From Macrolepiota albuminosa (taxonomy: Eukaryota; Basidiomycota; Agaricomycetes; Agaricales; Agaricaceae): a DNA stretch of 64,000 bases. Location: positions 1,178,001 through 1,242,000 of the forward strand of contig JAMWFC010000005.1 in NCBI GenBank assembly GCA_027475525.1, written 5' to 3'. The notes beneath the pieces are model-generated. The model saw nothing but the letters and a program-made list of their open reading frames with translations. It was not told the DNA's origin and ran no database searches. Shown in pieces: positions 42,258-54,001 of the stretch; position 1 is the stretch's first letter; each line of letters opens with the position of its first letter. The translations under genes were made by a program, and so were the position numbers.

Positions 42258-45048
42258 ATGGAACAACAAGTTCAGCGTATGCCACTATGCAATCACTTCT
42301 CAGCACCAAAATGGGACGAGTCCAAGCCACGGGAGCTCTCCCAGTATTTCAAGGAATTGGAGTATTTATTTAGGAATTGTGGTATTACCGACCACACACA
42401 GATGAAGGAGTACGTGGCAAGATACGTGTTGTATGACACGGCAGAGACGTGGACAGGCCTTGCTGAGTTTGCCGCCTTTGTTCCTGCCACCCCACCCGTT
42501 CCAGCCCAAGGCACCTCTTATAAAGGCTGGAAGATGGCAGTGATTTAGTTGTACCCTGGCACTGAAGAGGCTACCCGATACTCGGTAAACGAGCTGCAGA
42601 AACTAGTACAGGAATCATTCGACAGCAGCACCTCTTCTCTTGGCGCATTCTCCACGTATTACCGCGAATTCCAAAAGATTGCTAGGTGGTTAGTACAAAA
42701 CGGCAAGCTATACATTAACGAGGAACGTCGCCTATTCCAACAAGGCATCCCGACTTTGCTTTGGACTCGCATTGCTCGCTGTTTAGAGATAGTTCACCAG
42801 GCCCATCACCCAGACGAGCCCTATAACGTTGCCAACGTCTTTGAAGCCAGTAAATGGGTTCTCAAGGAGACAGACACTGGCGTTGGGCTGCAATGCACTA
42901 GGATGAGCCCACCACCTGAGCAAACTAACGGTATCATTCCTATCCTGCCTCCTGTTGCCAACTTCGTTAAGAAGGAGAATCTCAACGCTGCCGTTACTGC
43001 TGCTGTTGCTTTCGCCATGACTCGTATTGAAATTATGATTACCACCAATCTCGCTAACCGACCCGCTAATGTACCTGCATCTGGCCCTTGCCACTTCTGT
43101 GGGGAAATTGGCCACACCATGACTAGAGGATGCTGCGCAACCCTCGAAAATTACATTCGGCAAGGAAGGATTCAAAGGGCTATCGACAGCAAGATAGTTC
43201 TTACTACTGGCGCCACCATCCTCAACTACCCAGACAAGAAGTCTTTCCAGGAGCGAGTTGATGAATGGCATAGGCGCAACCCAGGACAAATCATTATCGG
43301 CACGCTTTCTGGCAACGCCAACCCCGACCCTGAACAGGCGACCCAACAGCAAATGATCCACGAAGTCTTACACTTCGACAGCATTGGCAACCACCCCACT
43401 TTCTCGCGAGAAGAATGTATCACCAAGCTACAGCAGGAGCTAGATTTGCTTAAGAATCAGGTCTTTGATGGGGTTGAAGTTAAGCAGCCTAAACAACCTC
43501 TTAAAAGATACAAGCCAATGCCTCCCGCTCCTGCCACACCACCAGCCACCACTCCAGAACCATCGTTGTCCTCTGCAGCTCCTAAACCGCCCTTGCTGCC
43601 CCTCCATCCCTACTCAGGGATTCCCGACCGTTATCATGCTCCCACACAACAAAATTTTGCCGCTCCCGAGAAATGTCCTGAGGGTGGTTACCGACCTACC
43701 ACGCCAATTTTCGACATAGAAAAATCAAACCACGTATTCAACCGCATCATGAAAACCGCCATCACCTTGTCAGTAGAAGAACTTTGCAGTATTGCTCCCG
43801 ACGTTCGCAACCAAGTCAAGACGGCAGTCACTCCTCGACGACCCTTGGTGACCACCATTGCTGAGGTCAAGGACCTCGACGACGTGCTCTCTGTGGACCC
43901 AGTGGAGACCTATCTTAGGTCAGTAGACCATGGAAAAGACCCAGCAATTCTTACTGTCGCTCAAGAATCGCACGCTATTCGCTCCATCGCGCTAACCGTA
44001 GACAATAAGCACGAGGTAGAGGCAATCGTGGATAGCGGCTCTTAAATTATTTCTATGGCAGCCGAAGTCGCTAACGATCTAGGCCTCATTTATGACCCTA
44101 CTGTGATACTAAACATGCAGAGCGCTAACGATACGGTGGACAGATCCCTAGGCCTCGCCAAGAATGTGCCTTGCACCCTTGGCAACATCACCTTCTACTT
44201 GCAGATATACATTTTACGCTCCCCGGCATACAACTTACTACTCGGCAGACCCTTCGACGTCTTGGTGCGATCAGTCATCAAGACAGTTACCGACAACAAG
44301 ACAACTTTAACTATTAGCGACCCAAATTCTGGAATCCAACGAACGGTGCCGACGTTCTCTAGGGGACAACGAAAAGGCGCCTGCGCTAAGCCCCCGGAGT
44401 TTACCGACCAACACGCCAACAAGCCTCCCCACCGGTGTTTTCACAGACCATTGAGGAGGTGATTGGCAACGATCACGGAGATGTGGCGCTAACGCTGGAA
44501 TATGACCATTCTACTGGTCTTGTAAATGTTGTGTATACCGCTTTTCTTGACGAAGAAGTTTTAACTACTTTATCCGCTACCGACGCTGAGCTTTCCCAGA
44601 AAAATCAAAACATTACGCTTTTCTTGACGAAGAAGTTTTAACTACTTTATCCGCTACCGACGCTGAGCTTTCCCAGAAAAATCAAAACATTACCGACTCC
44701 GCTCTAGCGTACTTGTACCTTACCGCTTCCGAATCCTTTCAAAACATTGCGACTACCGATACTTATCTTACTACCCTTCCTGGAGCATCGTCTCCTGCCG
44801 TTCTTGGACTTGCCGCTCCACAGGCTACAATTCCCCTTTCCACCTCTGTATATAACCAAGCTAACGCTCCCAAAAGGAAAGGAGTTCAAGTCAAAAAGAA
44901 ATATAAGCCAGTTGCGCTTAAAACAAAACCCGTCGTCACGCACTCTCCCGAGACGTTTAGAATCGAGCGCCAGATCATTGGCGACCCTCTTGCTGACATG
45001 CCAACTTTATCACCAAATCCGCCACCCTTTCAGCCCCCGGGACGTTTT
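42258..45048 (+). pseudogene. E4 gag and protease
   Basis: Gag begins at ATG 42258 (MEQQVQRMPLCNHF) and runs, through a TAG at 42546-42548, to a zinc knuckle CHFCGEIGHTMTRGC near 43088-43132. The protease core VEAIVDSGS lies just before a TAA at 44043-44045; the following residue is Gln in relatives, so CAA became TAA. The fold continues with YNLLLGRPFDVL. A linker follows up to the family F LTR, with a frameshift near 44430 and the 77-bp duplication at 44539. Confidence 0.82.
44539..44692. repeat. 77-bp-period tandem duplication no. 10
   Basis: Units start at 44539 and 44616 and interrupt the E4 protease-RT linker. Confidence 0.93.
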
Positions 45049-45381
45049 TGTTAAAGACAGGCAAAGCACAGGGGACAGAAACTGTCACTAAAGCTGAAGT
45101 CCAAAGTCAGAAAGAGTGTATTGAGCAAGTAAAGTATTACTAACCTGAAGTCCAAAGTCAGAAAGAGTGAGGACTTCAGATGATCTATCTACAGTTTATA
45201 TACTACTGGAAAACTATATACATGTGAATAAAGAATAATCACATGTGGATACATGTGATAAAATATAATCACATGGAGGATACATGTGATAAAGTATAAT
45301 CACATGTGGATACATGTGATAGAATGAACTTGGGATAGAATGATGATCATAATGGAATGCATGCAACAGGCAATTTCAACA
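45049..45381 (+). mobile_element. Solo LTR, family F, 333 bp
   Basis: Starts TGTTAAAGACAGG, ends GCAATTTCAACA, with a perfect 5-bp duplication GTTTT (45044-45048 and 45382-45386). It contains a repeated 'aagtccaaagtcagaaagag' at 51-bp spacing and several palindrome-like units of 'cacatgt...acatgtg'. It inserted into E4. Confidence 0.95.
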
Positions 45382-47000
45382 GTTTTACCGCAGAACGCCA
45401 ACAACAATTCGCGAAGGAGCATGACACAGGGTTTTTGACCAAAGATGAGTTGAATGTCCTTACCGACCTCGTCGCTAAGCAAGATAAAGCCTTCGCCTGG
45501 GAGGACTCGGAATGCAGCAGTCTATGTACAGACTTCTTCCTGCCTGTCATAATCCCGACCATTCCCCACGTACTGTGGACTGAGCACAACCGACCATTAC
45601 CACCTGGAATCGAAGCCGAGGTCTGCCAAATCATTAGGACCAAGATTAAGGCTGGCGTCTACAAACCCTCCAATAGCTCTTACCGCTCCCGGTGGTTTTG
45701 TGTCCTCAAAAAGAACGGCAATTTATGCATAGTTCATAGTCTTGAGCCGCTGAATAGAGTTACAATATGACACTCTGGCGTACCGCCTTTCCCTGACCAC
45801 GTTGCCGAGTCTTTTGCCAGGCGTATTTGTGGTACCACCCTTGACCTCTACGTTGACTACGACAAATGCCTCATACACCCTTCTTCCTGAGACCTTACCA
45901 CTTTTCAAACTCCGTTTGGCACGTTGCGCCTAGTCACTTTACCGATGGGCTGGACAAACTCAGTCCCTATCTTTCATGATGACATCACTTTCATCCTCCA
46001 ACCCGAGATACCGCATAATGTCCTTAGCTTCATTGATGACGTTGGCGTCAAAGGCCCCAAAGACTGGCGACTCGTAAAGAGCTTACTGGCGACCCATCCC
46101 GACAACTCCAACATTCGCTTAGCGCTATGGGAATTTTTCCAGTTGCTCAACCGAGTTCTCCAACGTATGAAGTATAGCGGTGGAATATTTAGCGGCCACA
46201 AACTCCTCCTTTGCGCGCCAAGGTTCAAAATACTTGGTCACATCTGCACTCCCGACGGTCGCATTCCTGACAAGTCTCGCTTAGCACTCCTAGAGCGATG
46301 GGGTCCTTGCCGCGACTTATCTGAAGTTTGCGCCTTTCTTGGTACTGTTGGCGTTCTCAGGATATTCGTCAAGAACTTTGCCCATTGTGCACATGCCCTT
46401 AACCGACTCACCCGCGCCAACGAGCCCTTTGAATTTGGGCCAGACCAGGTCACTGCACAACGAGACTTAGTAAAAGCCCTACAAGACGCCAAACCCCTAG
46501 TTCCAATCGACTATAGCTCTGCCGACCCTGTTATCTTGGCGGTGGATACCTCGTACATTGCCGTTGGCTACTTCTTGTGCCAGTGTCTTAGCGACAATCG
46601 GAAACAGCGACGCTACAACCGCTTTGGGTCTATTACGCTAAACAATAGGGAGTCTCGTTACAGTCAGCCTAAACTAGAGCTCTATGGACTCTTCAAAGCC
46701 TTCTGGTCGCTAAAGATGTATTTAATTGGCATGTGGAACCTGATTGTTGAAGTCGACACTAGGTACATCAAAGGCATGCTGCAGAATCCCGATATCCAGC
46801 CATCTGCTAGCATGAACCGGTGGGTAGTCGCTATCCTCATGTTTCACTTTGAGTTGGTACAAATCCCGATATCCAGCCATCTGCTAGCATGAACCGGTGG
46901 GTAGTCGCTATCCTCATGTTTCACTTTGAGTTGGTACACGTCAAGAGCTCTTTTCACGGACCAGATGGACTCTCTAGGTGACCACGGCAGCCTGGCGACC
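45382..47000 (+). pseudogene. E4 reverse transcriptase and RNase H (FIDD type)
   Basis: Order: RSRWFCVLKKNGNLCIVHSLEPLN, DHVAESFARR, LDLYVDYDKC, TTFQTPFGTLRLVTLPMGWTNS, FHDDITFIL and the catalytic FIDDVGVKGP (near 46035). The thumb has CAFLGTVGVLRIFV and RNase H has LAVDTSYIAVGYFL and VEVDTRYIKGML. This RT lineage is common in basidiomycetes and distinct from chromoviruses. TGA at about 45768 and 45888 replace Arg codons; the 77-bp duplications at 46786 and 47115 break the end. Confidence 0.85.
46786..46938. repeat. 77-bp-period tandem duplication no. 11
   Basis: Units start at 46786 and 46863 within E4 RNase H. Confidence 0.92.
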
Positions 47001-47114
47001 TGGCAGTGGATCCACAGGCTGATAGCGATTTCAAGGACTGGATCGACAGATTACATGGTTTTGTACACCTTATACAACAGCCAATCCCCCTACTACGACG
47101 GCAACAGCCTGCTA

Positions 47115-47268
47115 GTATCCTTTTACATCCCATTGTCCCTTACCGCCCCGAGATCTTTAGCGCACCCCTCACATTCTACATGGCAAGCATTGTATCCTTT
47201 TACATCCCATTGTCCCTTACCGCCCCGAGATCTTTAGCGCACCCCTCACATTCTACATGGCAAGCATT
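47115..47268. repeat. 77-bp-period tandem duplication no. 12
   Basis: Units start at 47115 and 47192 between E4 RNase H and integrase. Confidence 0.93.
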
Positions 47269-48753
47269 CTTGGACAAGACTTGCCACCAGTAAAAGTCGT
47301 ACAGGAACCCCATCTGCTAAGAGAAGACAGCAGAAACCTGACCTATGATGCCGTTCCCCAATCCGCCAAGGCAAAGGCGGAAGACAGTCGCTTGTTAATA
47401 GTTGAACAATGGATACAAGACCTTAAGCGACCTACAGGCCTTACCGACGAGCAATACGCGACCTTTATCTGATATGCTACCCATTTCTTCTTTACTGACA
47501 ACTGCCTTTGGCGACGAAATCGAGATGGCGCTCACAAGCTGATCATCAAGCCAGAAAGTCGCTTACGAGTCCTGCGTGCCATGCATGACGAGCTAGGACA
47601 TAGAAGTCTGTACGCTACCCGAGCTTCTCTGTTAGAACAATTCTGGTGGCCACACGCTAGTGCTGACATCGCCTGGTACATTAGGACTTGCCACCTCTGC
47701 CAAATTCAACAAACACGCCAAGTACTCATACCGCCAACCGTTGCAATGCCAGCTCCCCTCTTCAGCAAAATTTACGTCGACACCATGCATATGCCCAAGT
47801 CTGGTCGCTACAAGTACATCATTCAAGGTCGTTGCTCGCTAATCCACTGGCCTGAATTTCGAATGCTTCAGAGAGAAAATACCGACGCGGTCGCCAAGTG
47901 GCTATTTGAGGACGTCATTTGCCGTTGGGGAGCGCTAAGAGAAATCGTCACGGATAATGGTGCGCCAATTATCAAAGCGCTAACATATCTCGCCAAGAAA
48001 TACAACATTCACCACATTCGAGTATCTGGCTACAACAAGCGTGCCAATGGCCTGGTAGAGAGACCACACTTTGACGTTCGGCAAGTGCTCTTCAAGGCAG
48101 TCAATGGCAACGAGTCTCGTTGGAGCGAAGCGACCTATTCAGTATTTTGGTCAGAAAGAGTTACTATTCGTAAGCGCATGGGTTGTTCCCCTTATTACAT
48201 GGCTACTGGCACCCATCCGTTACTCCCTGCCGACATTATAGAAGCGGCCTACCTTCAGCCAGCACCCAACAGTATCTTAGCGACTACCGATCTGATCGCC
48301 AGACAAGCTATTGATCTCCAACAAAGGAAAGAAGATTTAGAGTGACTCCACAAGGTAGTCTTTAGCACCCGTCGCCAAGCAGCACTACGATTCAAAACCG
48401 AGCATAGCGCCACTATCAAGGATTACAACTTCCCAAGGGGTGCGCTAGTGCTTATGCGCAACTCCAAAATCGAGACCTCATATAACAAGAAAATGCACCC
48501 ACGCTATCTAGGACCTTTGGTAGTTATCTCTCGTAACCGTGGAGGCGCTTATGTGCTCTGTGAATTAGATGGTTCAGTACTACATCGACCTGTTGCTGCC
48601 TTTTGCCTATTGCCATATCTCGCCAGAGAACACATTGACTTGCCGCTTGAAGTGCTAGATATCGACACCGCCAAGCTTAGGGAACTTGAAGAAACAGAAT
48701 TATTGGACGATGAGGATTTGCCGACTCTGATAGAAGAAGAAGAAAATGACTAG
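47269..48753 (+). pseudogene. E4 integrase
   Basis: N-terminal zinc module HDELGHRS...CHLCQIQQ; catalytic core YVDTMHMP, TDNGAPI and a downstream Glu in LVERPHF. The C-terminal part has MHPRYLGPLVVISRNRGGAYVL, then an acidic tail. TGA at about 47470 and 48343 replace Arg codons (FI-stop-YAT, LE-stop-LHK). No chromodomain is seen, unlike E1, E2 and E5. Confidence 0.87.
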
Positions 48754-49177
48754 AAAAGATTATATTGATAAGCTCCTTTTTCTATTACTTACCTTACTTA
48801 TCTTTCTTGCCAATACTTACTGTACTATATCCAACAGACAATTCCTTACATAGTCAAGTCGCAGCGCTAGCGTGTCGCCAACGCTTAGCGCACTGCGCAA
48901 CTCTCACCAAGGGTTTTTCGCTATGATGATTTACTGAGTGTTTCCCTTTCTCCTCAAAAATTTGTCCAAGTCCCACACCTACTACTACTTTTGCTAAAAA
49001 CCTACCTTAGAATACTTGCCGCTTGCTTTCTCTTTGCTTTACTTTCTTGGCTCTCTGCTGCTGCGCTAACTCAGACTGGACTTAATTCTTCCACTCAGCA
49101 AGGGAACGGCAAAATATATATATGGAGACGGCAACAAGAAAACTATACATAAACGGCCTATCTATGCTAAGGTCCGT

Positions 49178-51593
49178 TTATTCGCTTACATCGTCCATTG
49201 ATAAGGAGTCGTCGGTAACTGGCAGGGAGGACTCGCGAAGAGGGAGAAGATCGCCCGGTAAAATGTTATTGGCGGTTTGCCAATCTATGGCGGCTTGACA
49301 ATCGCCCTGGTAATCGTGAAGCACGTGAAGGCTACGACCCAGGTTGGAATAGCGCAATTGCAGCGCCATTAGCTGACCCTGGACTCGTTTTCATTCCCGC
49401 TCCATTGAGGACTCCATCGTTGCCGCCCTTCTTGAGTACCGCTCTAGCATGTCACGAGGGTTAAGCGCTATGACTGGGTAAACAAGATCTTGACCCAGCC
49501 ACTAAAAGGCATTGCCAGTAACGGTTGGTTGCGGCTGAGGGGTCCAAGCAGGATTAATCCTGGCGACTATGGGGCACCTTGGTTTCAGCCCGGCAACATC
49601 CTCTGGATCTGACACTTCCCAGGAGGCAACATTACCATAGGGAGGCAGCCAGCGCCACTCAGGCTCCTCCCTGGTGACTCCTGCCGCTCCCTCACCTTCT
49701 TCCGCTACCACCTCCTTTGCTGCTGCCTCCTTGCCACCATCCCGTTGCGTCGCCAAGGTCTCTTCTTCACCCTCAGCGTCCTCATCCCCTCCCATTGCCG
49801 CCCCCTCTGCCTTCTCCTCCTCCCCCATCTCAACATCTGTGGGAGCATTTTTCCGCTCCTCTGGAGGCGCCGAGTCGCCAACCGCTTCCCGCTCTCCTAC
49901 ATCCTGCTCCTCGCCAAGGGACCTCGCTGCCAAATGAATGGGTGACAAGAGGCCACTTGGGCCTGCCTCAGGATCTTGAGGAGGCAGGCGACTCGCCGCT
50001 AAGGCCTTCTCCAAGTTCTCCATCTTGGTGTCTTGAGGAGCTGGCGAGGGGAAAGGCGATGACACTACCCAAGGTCGCTTTGCTTTGCCCTTCCCTTTGC
50101 TGGAGGAAGGGGCTTGTCATTTTTCTGGGACCGAAGTCCCTTGGCGCTCGCTGGCGCCTCGATTGCCGACTGTTTCCGTCTCATCTCCTTGGCGTGTCGG
50201 CAACGCCAAGGAGGCACGTCCAATAACTGCCATACCACCAGCAGCGACCTTCTTCTTCTGCCCCTCCACAAACTCTCTAGCCCTCCTTACCAAGACAGCA
50301 CGAGAGAACGTTTTCTCAATGAGGGCATCTGGCGCGCCGCCACACTCGCGACTCTTGGCCCTGTTGATGGTGCAAGCGCGCTTGAGAGCACCACAACGAT
50401 AACATGGCTGGGCCCCAGTCAGGAACCAGCAGCCTTCTGGGTCGTTGTCTGCCCAGCACTTGTCACACTAGTGCTAAGAGTTAGCAAAAGACTCAAAAAG
50501 ACAGAAGAGTTACTTACCGCTCCCTGCGCCTTCTTAAAGGCCTGCTGGGTCGCCAGGGAAACAGTCTTTTTCCCCTTCATCTCCTCCATCACGACCCCGG
50601 CCTCTTGCCTCTCATCAAGGACGGCCTCCTCGCGACGCGGCAAGAGCAGTCCTTTGAGCTCTTTATCGTCAAAGCTCGACTGCGTTGGCGCCTAGACAAA
50701 TCACGGTAAATAAGGAGACTAGATTTTCCAAAGACCACTTACCGCGTATTGAGGAGCCGCCTTGCGACTCTACAGACGTCGTTAGCGACTGTCGGCAACA
50801 GCAAGCGAAATCAGCACTTACCTTACGTTTGGAAGCATCTGCCGGCTTCCTCGGCGAGCCCGACTTGCTAGCCGGCAACACTGGGCTCAAAGTGCTGCCA
50901 GCACGACCACCCTGGCTGGATCCCTCTGCTACCAACTGCCACTTGGCGGCAGGCACCTTCCCTGCAGCAACTTCCTCCATCTCTGCTGCCAACGCTGCCA
51001 CCCTCTCTCGCTCCTCTAGCGCCCTGGTAATCTCGCGGACGTCTTGAGAAACCTCCTCTTGCCTTGCCGCGATCTCCTCCTCCACCTGCATGCGTGCTAG
51101 AGGCGCCAACACCTCTTGTTTACTGTGGGGTGACAGATCAGATCAAAGCTAAGTCAAAAGAATGGGTTAGGAATACTCACTCTGCCGCAGGTGTGCTTAC
51201 CGTCATCGGCAAGGCACCGGACAGAATATCCTCCAACTCGTCCTCTATCGTTGAGATGGGAGGAGGCGCCTGGCAACTCAGTCAGCTAGCGACACGGCAA
51301 GAGCTGGAGGTACTTACAAAACGAGCAAAAGGCACTAACCACTCCGCGCCACGATGATCCAGGTACCACAATCGGCACCACTCTCGAACCTCTATTTCGC
51401 GATCCCAGCCCACGCCAAGAACCAGCCACCGCTCGTATAACTTCATAACGGCAGTCACCAAATTTATAGGCGCGTCTGCACCAACGCCATCAATTCGCTT
51501 GAGGAAATTATTTGCCTTTTCGATATAGGTGGAGGCAGCGTCTTGAGCCTCATGAGACGGTACGGGGGGCAGAGTTGGAATGTGGAAAGACAT
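49178..51593 (-). pseudogene. Spliced antisense gene in E4; Cys-cluster protein of unknown function
   Basis: Minus-strand exons: 51593-51318, 51269-51181, 51122-50822, 50769-50743, 50691-50518 and 50467-49178. Five GT-AG introns of 48-58 bp (48, 58, 52, 51, 50) keep phase and give 718 codons plus stop. Exon 6 opens with C290-x2-C293-x8-C302-x8-C311-x2-C314-x6-C321 (CDKCWADNDPEGCW, PCYRCGALKRAC). Exon 3 is a Glu/Arg-rich probable coiled coil (EEEIAARQEEV). A long acidic Glu/Ala/Gly segment and a conserved-looking C-terminus (YSNLGRSLHVLHDYQGDC) follow. Three in-frame stops (50119-50117, 49504-49502, 49393-49391) kill it. It starts 170 bp from the 3' LTR. A relic of the same gene at 17698-18100 shares an intron position and the cysteines. 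Function unknown. Confidence 0.8.
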
Positions 51594-51763
51594 TTTATTT
51601 TAATAGAGCGCCAGATAAAAGATGGGGAGGAGAAACGAAGTCCACACTCATGCGCCAGGACTATAAACAAAATTTCAAGAACGCACGGACCACTTGTCAC
51701 AAAAGCGGCAACGGTAGCCTTATTTGGTGACTGAGGACAGTCAATTTTTCAGTTGGGGGGAGA

Positions 51764-52701
51764 TAATAGGACCCCATACAGGATCAGTGCATCAACGGCA
51801 GGCTACGGCAACACGGCACAGGCTTGGAATATCTTAGCGTGCACTAACTAACCAATTTTAGCAATATTTGATGGCCACGCACAGCAAGAAGCAGATCTGA
51901 TCAATGATAGCGCCGACGACAGACAGAATGACAACTGACAGATGGCATCAGTCACTGACAACAGCGCTTAGCGAGAAGCCTGATAATCTATCAAAAACTG
52001 ACGGACAGCTTGGCGTTTGACCTTGGCATCTGACACCGCTTAGCACCTCAATCTGGCACCTGACATCGCTTAGGTGCTCTGACAGACAGAAGGGTGATGG
52101 ATTGATAGTTTAGCTTCGCGATCTGCTGCCTGGCATCGCTAAGGTTCTTGAATGGACGGTAGGGATCTGAAACCGTTGGAGCTACCCCTATGAAATTTTC
52201 TAGTTTACCACACTTTGGCAATGGTTGGTCACTAGCGACGGTGAACTCCTTGTAGTATATAAAGTACTTACCGACTTGTACATACATCATCGAACAATAG
52301 ACCAGAGTTTCCTGCTCCCCTTACTTCAGTCTCCCTTACACTCAAGATTTCATTTACAGTCGGCAACGTCGAACTCATCAGCAGTTGCAGACTATTGTTA
52401 GCCTTCGACCTATTCGCGCCTTGCAGCTACGGCAGGCATCTACGACGCTTAGACTTCGCTAAGCTTACTGTGTTCTTGCCGTTGATATTGCCGTGTTTGC
52501 TTACCGCTCCCTTCATAGGCGCTTTACCTTAGCGCTTTACACTTGCCGACTTCCCTTACCGACTTTTCCCCATTTTCACACACGCGTTCTCTGGGACCTG
52601 CCCGGGACTCCTCATATCACTTATAGCACGCCCAACGCAAGCTTTTTGGTATGTTAACACTATAGTTATATTTGTTACTGACCAAACTTTGGGCGTCATC
52701 A
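51764..52701 (+). mobile_element. E4 3' LTR, 938 bp
   Basis: Starts TAATAGGACCCC (first G mutated to A) and ends GGGCGTCATCA. It follows the polypurine tract and has no 77-bp duplication. Confidence 0.92.
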
Positions 52702-52933
52702 ATGTCACAGCTTTTGAGTGGCCGCCACGTCGTTTGCTCATTTTCATGGACAGGTTAGACTCAGTAGCAATATTCAACACGCTGGGAGCTACCGAATCAT
52801 TGCACAACTCAGTAGTTTGTGCTGTTGCGGGCATAATCTTGCAAACAGGGATCAACTTGCGAGTTTGCCATATCGTGGGTAAAGACAACATCAGAGCTGA
52901 TCTGTTGTCACGTCTGCTATTTGATGAGTACAG

Positions 52934-54001
52934 ATGCAAATTTCCAGCAGATCGCATCCACCGATTCGAACCACCTCGAGATTTATTGCCATCAAGATGG
53001 AGGGCGTGCTTTTAAGCGCATTGGGTGGATCATCACGGGGTAAACAGACAGCCTGTTCACCAATGGTGTTAGCAGATCTTGACGCTTTCACATCTCATTT
53101 TCAAGTTCAGGCCATTGAAAAGTCAACAGCTAGTAATTACATGACCGGAGCCCGAGACTATGTTAAGTTTTGTATGAACCACAACCTTCCTCTTGATCCT
53201 ACACCACAGATGCTATCCCATTATATTGCATATACTTCAAAATATATCGCATCCAGACCGAAATACCTTACAGGACTTCGGCATTTCATTCGCAATTTTT
53301 ATCCAGATTTTGATATAAATAGATCTCATCCTCTTGTTCAAGCCACCATTAGAGGCTCAAAGAAAGTCCAAGCTGATCCAGTTCAAAGGAAGCTGCTTCT
53401 ATGGCCTCACCATCTTGCACTTTTTGTGGATACAGCTCGTCGTTCGAAAGACTATGACGATTTCCTTTTTGCCACTATGATGTCTTGTTGCTTTTATGCA
53501 TGCCACAGATCAGGAGAGCTGGTCAAAAAGACAGCAAAGGAATCCACCGATTGGCGTAAAATAATAAAATGTTCCTCAATAAAATTCACTCAAGGGTACG
53601 CTGGGTATCACTTGCCCTACCACAAAACCGACCCATTCTTTCGAGGCACCGATATTCTATTCACACATCAAGAGACAGCCGACCCAGTATCTTTGCTACA
53701 GGAATACGTCGGTATCAGGGATAAGCTTCACAGTTTTTGTCGTGCTTTATTCCTTCAAAAGGACGGATCTATTCCAACGCGTGCAAGGCTCGAGTCTAAG
53801 CTATTCTCGTTTGTGGATTGTTCCTTTGGAGGTCATTCAGCACGGGTGGGAGGCACCACGTTTTATGCATTGCTAGGGGTGTCAGAAGATATTATAAAAG
53901 CATTGAGACAATGGTCGTCCTCAGCTTGAACAATCTATGTACGCAAGAATCCTTGCATGAGAATGGCGCTACAACTAGCAGCGCTATCAAAACAAAGTTA
54001 A
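52934..54001 (+). pseudogene. E3 tyrosine recombinase
   Basis: The frame overlaps the end of RNase H and reads 331 codons to a TGA (53927-53929), then 23 more to TAA 53999-54001. Catalytic residues: Arg192 in CHRSGEL, His301 and Arg304 in GGHSARVGGTTF, Trp327 in QWSSS, and Tyr335 in TIYVRKNP just after the TGA. The N-terminal SAM-like part is present (STASNYMTGARDYVKFC). It would integrate a circular cDNA without target duplication. One nonsense change upstream of the tyrosine is the only obvious lesion; the codon is Trp (TGG) in relatives. Confidence 0.87.

Larger units (their letters stand above)
40863..52701 (+). mobile_element. E4: Gypsy-type element with FIDD reverse transcriptase and antisense gene
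   Basis: LTRs 40863-41878 and 51764-52701 flank gag, protease, RT, RNase H, integrase and an antisense spliced gene; a G-rich polypurine tract (ttggggggaga) precedes the 3' LTR. The flanking 4-mers ACGT (40859-40862) and ATGT (52702-52705) differ by one transition. The insertion splits E3 RNase H. A family F solo LTR sits between protease and RT. Several TGA and TAA stops and four 77-bp duplications break the frames. Confidence 0.92.
38341..53017 (+). pseudogene. E3 reverse transcriptase and RNase H, split by two insertions
   Basis: Segments are 38341-39055, 40031-40862 and 52706-53017. The order HPNQLFVKSVMRSL-stop-EGFWPFDEGDW, VVTDHSASELN, YDDMRTFGQA, ASAFLNLPV is typical of DIRS/Ngaro RTs. 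After the first insertion it continues HPLWQI, HHLVFGNRASPQCW and VFMDDFYSW, the catalytic MDD. The RNase H part (VWTDRSLKLGMA) reads LKLTAILSAISHV before E4 and TAFEWPPRRLLIFMD after it, in frame across the gap. Stops at former CGA or CAA codons mark decay. Confidence 0.85.

Noticed and set aside
49674..51047. Plus-strand Ser/Pro-rich open frames opposite the E4 antisense gene
   Set aside because: Low-complexity shadows of the acidic and helical minus-strand exons.
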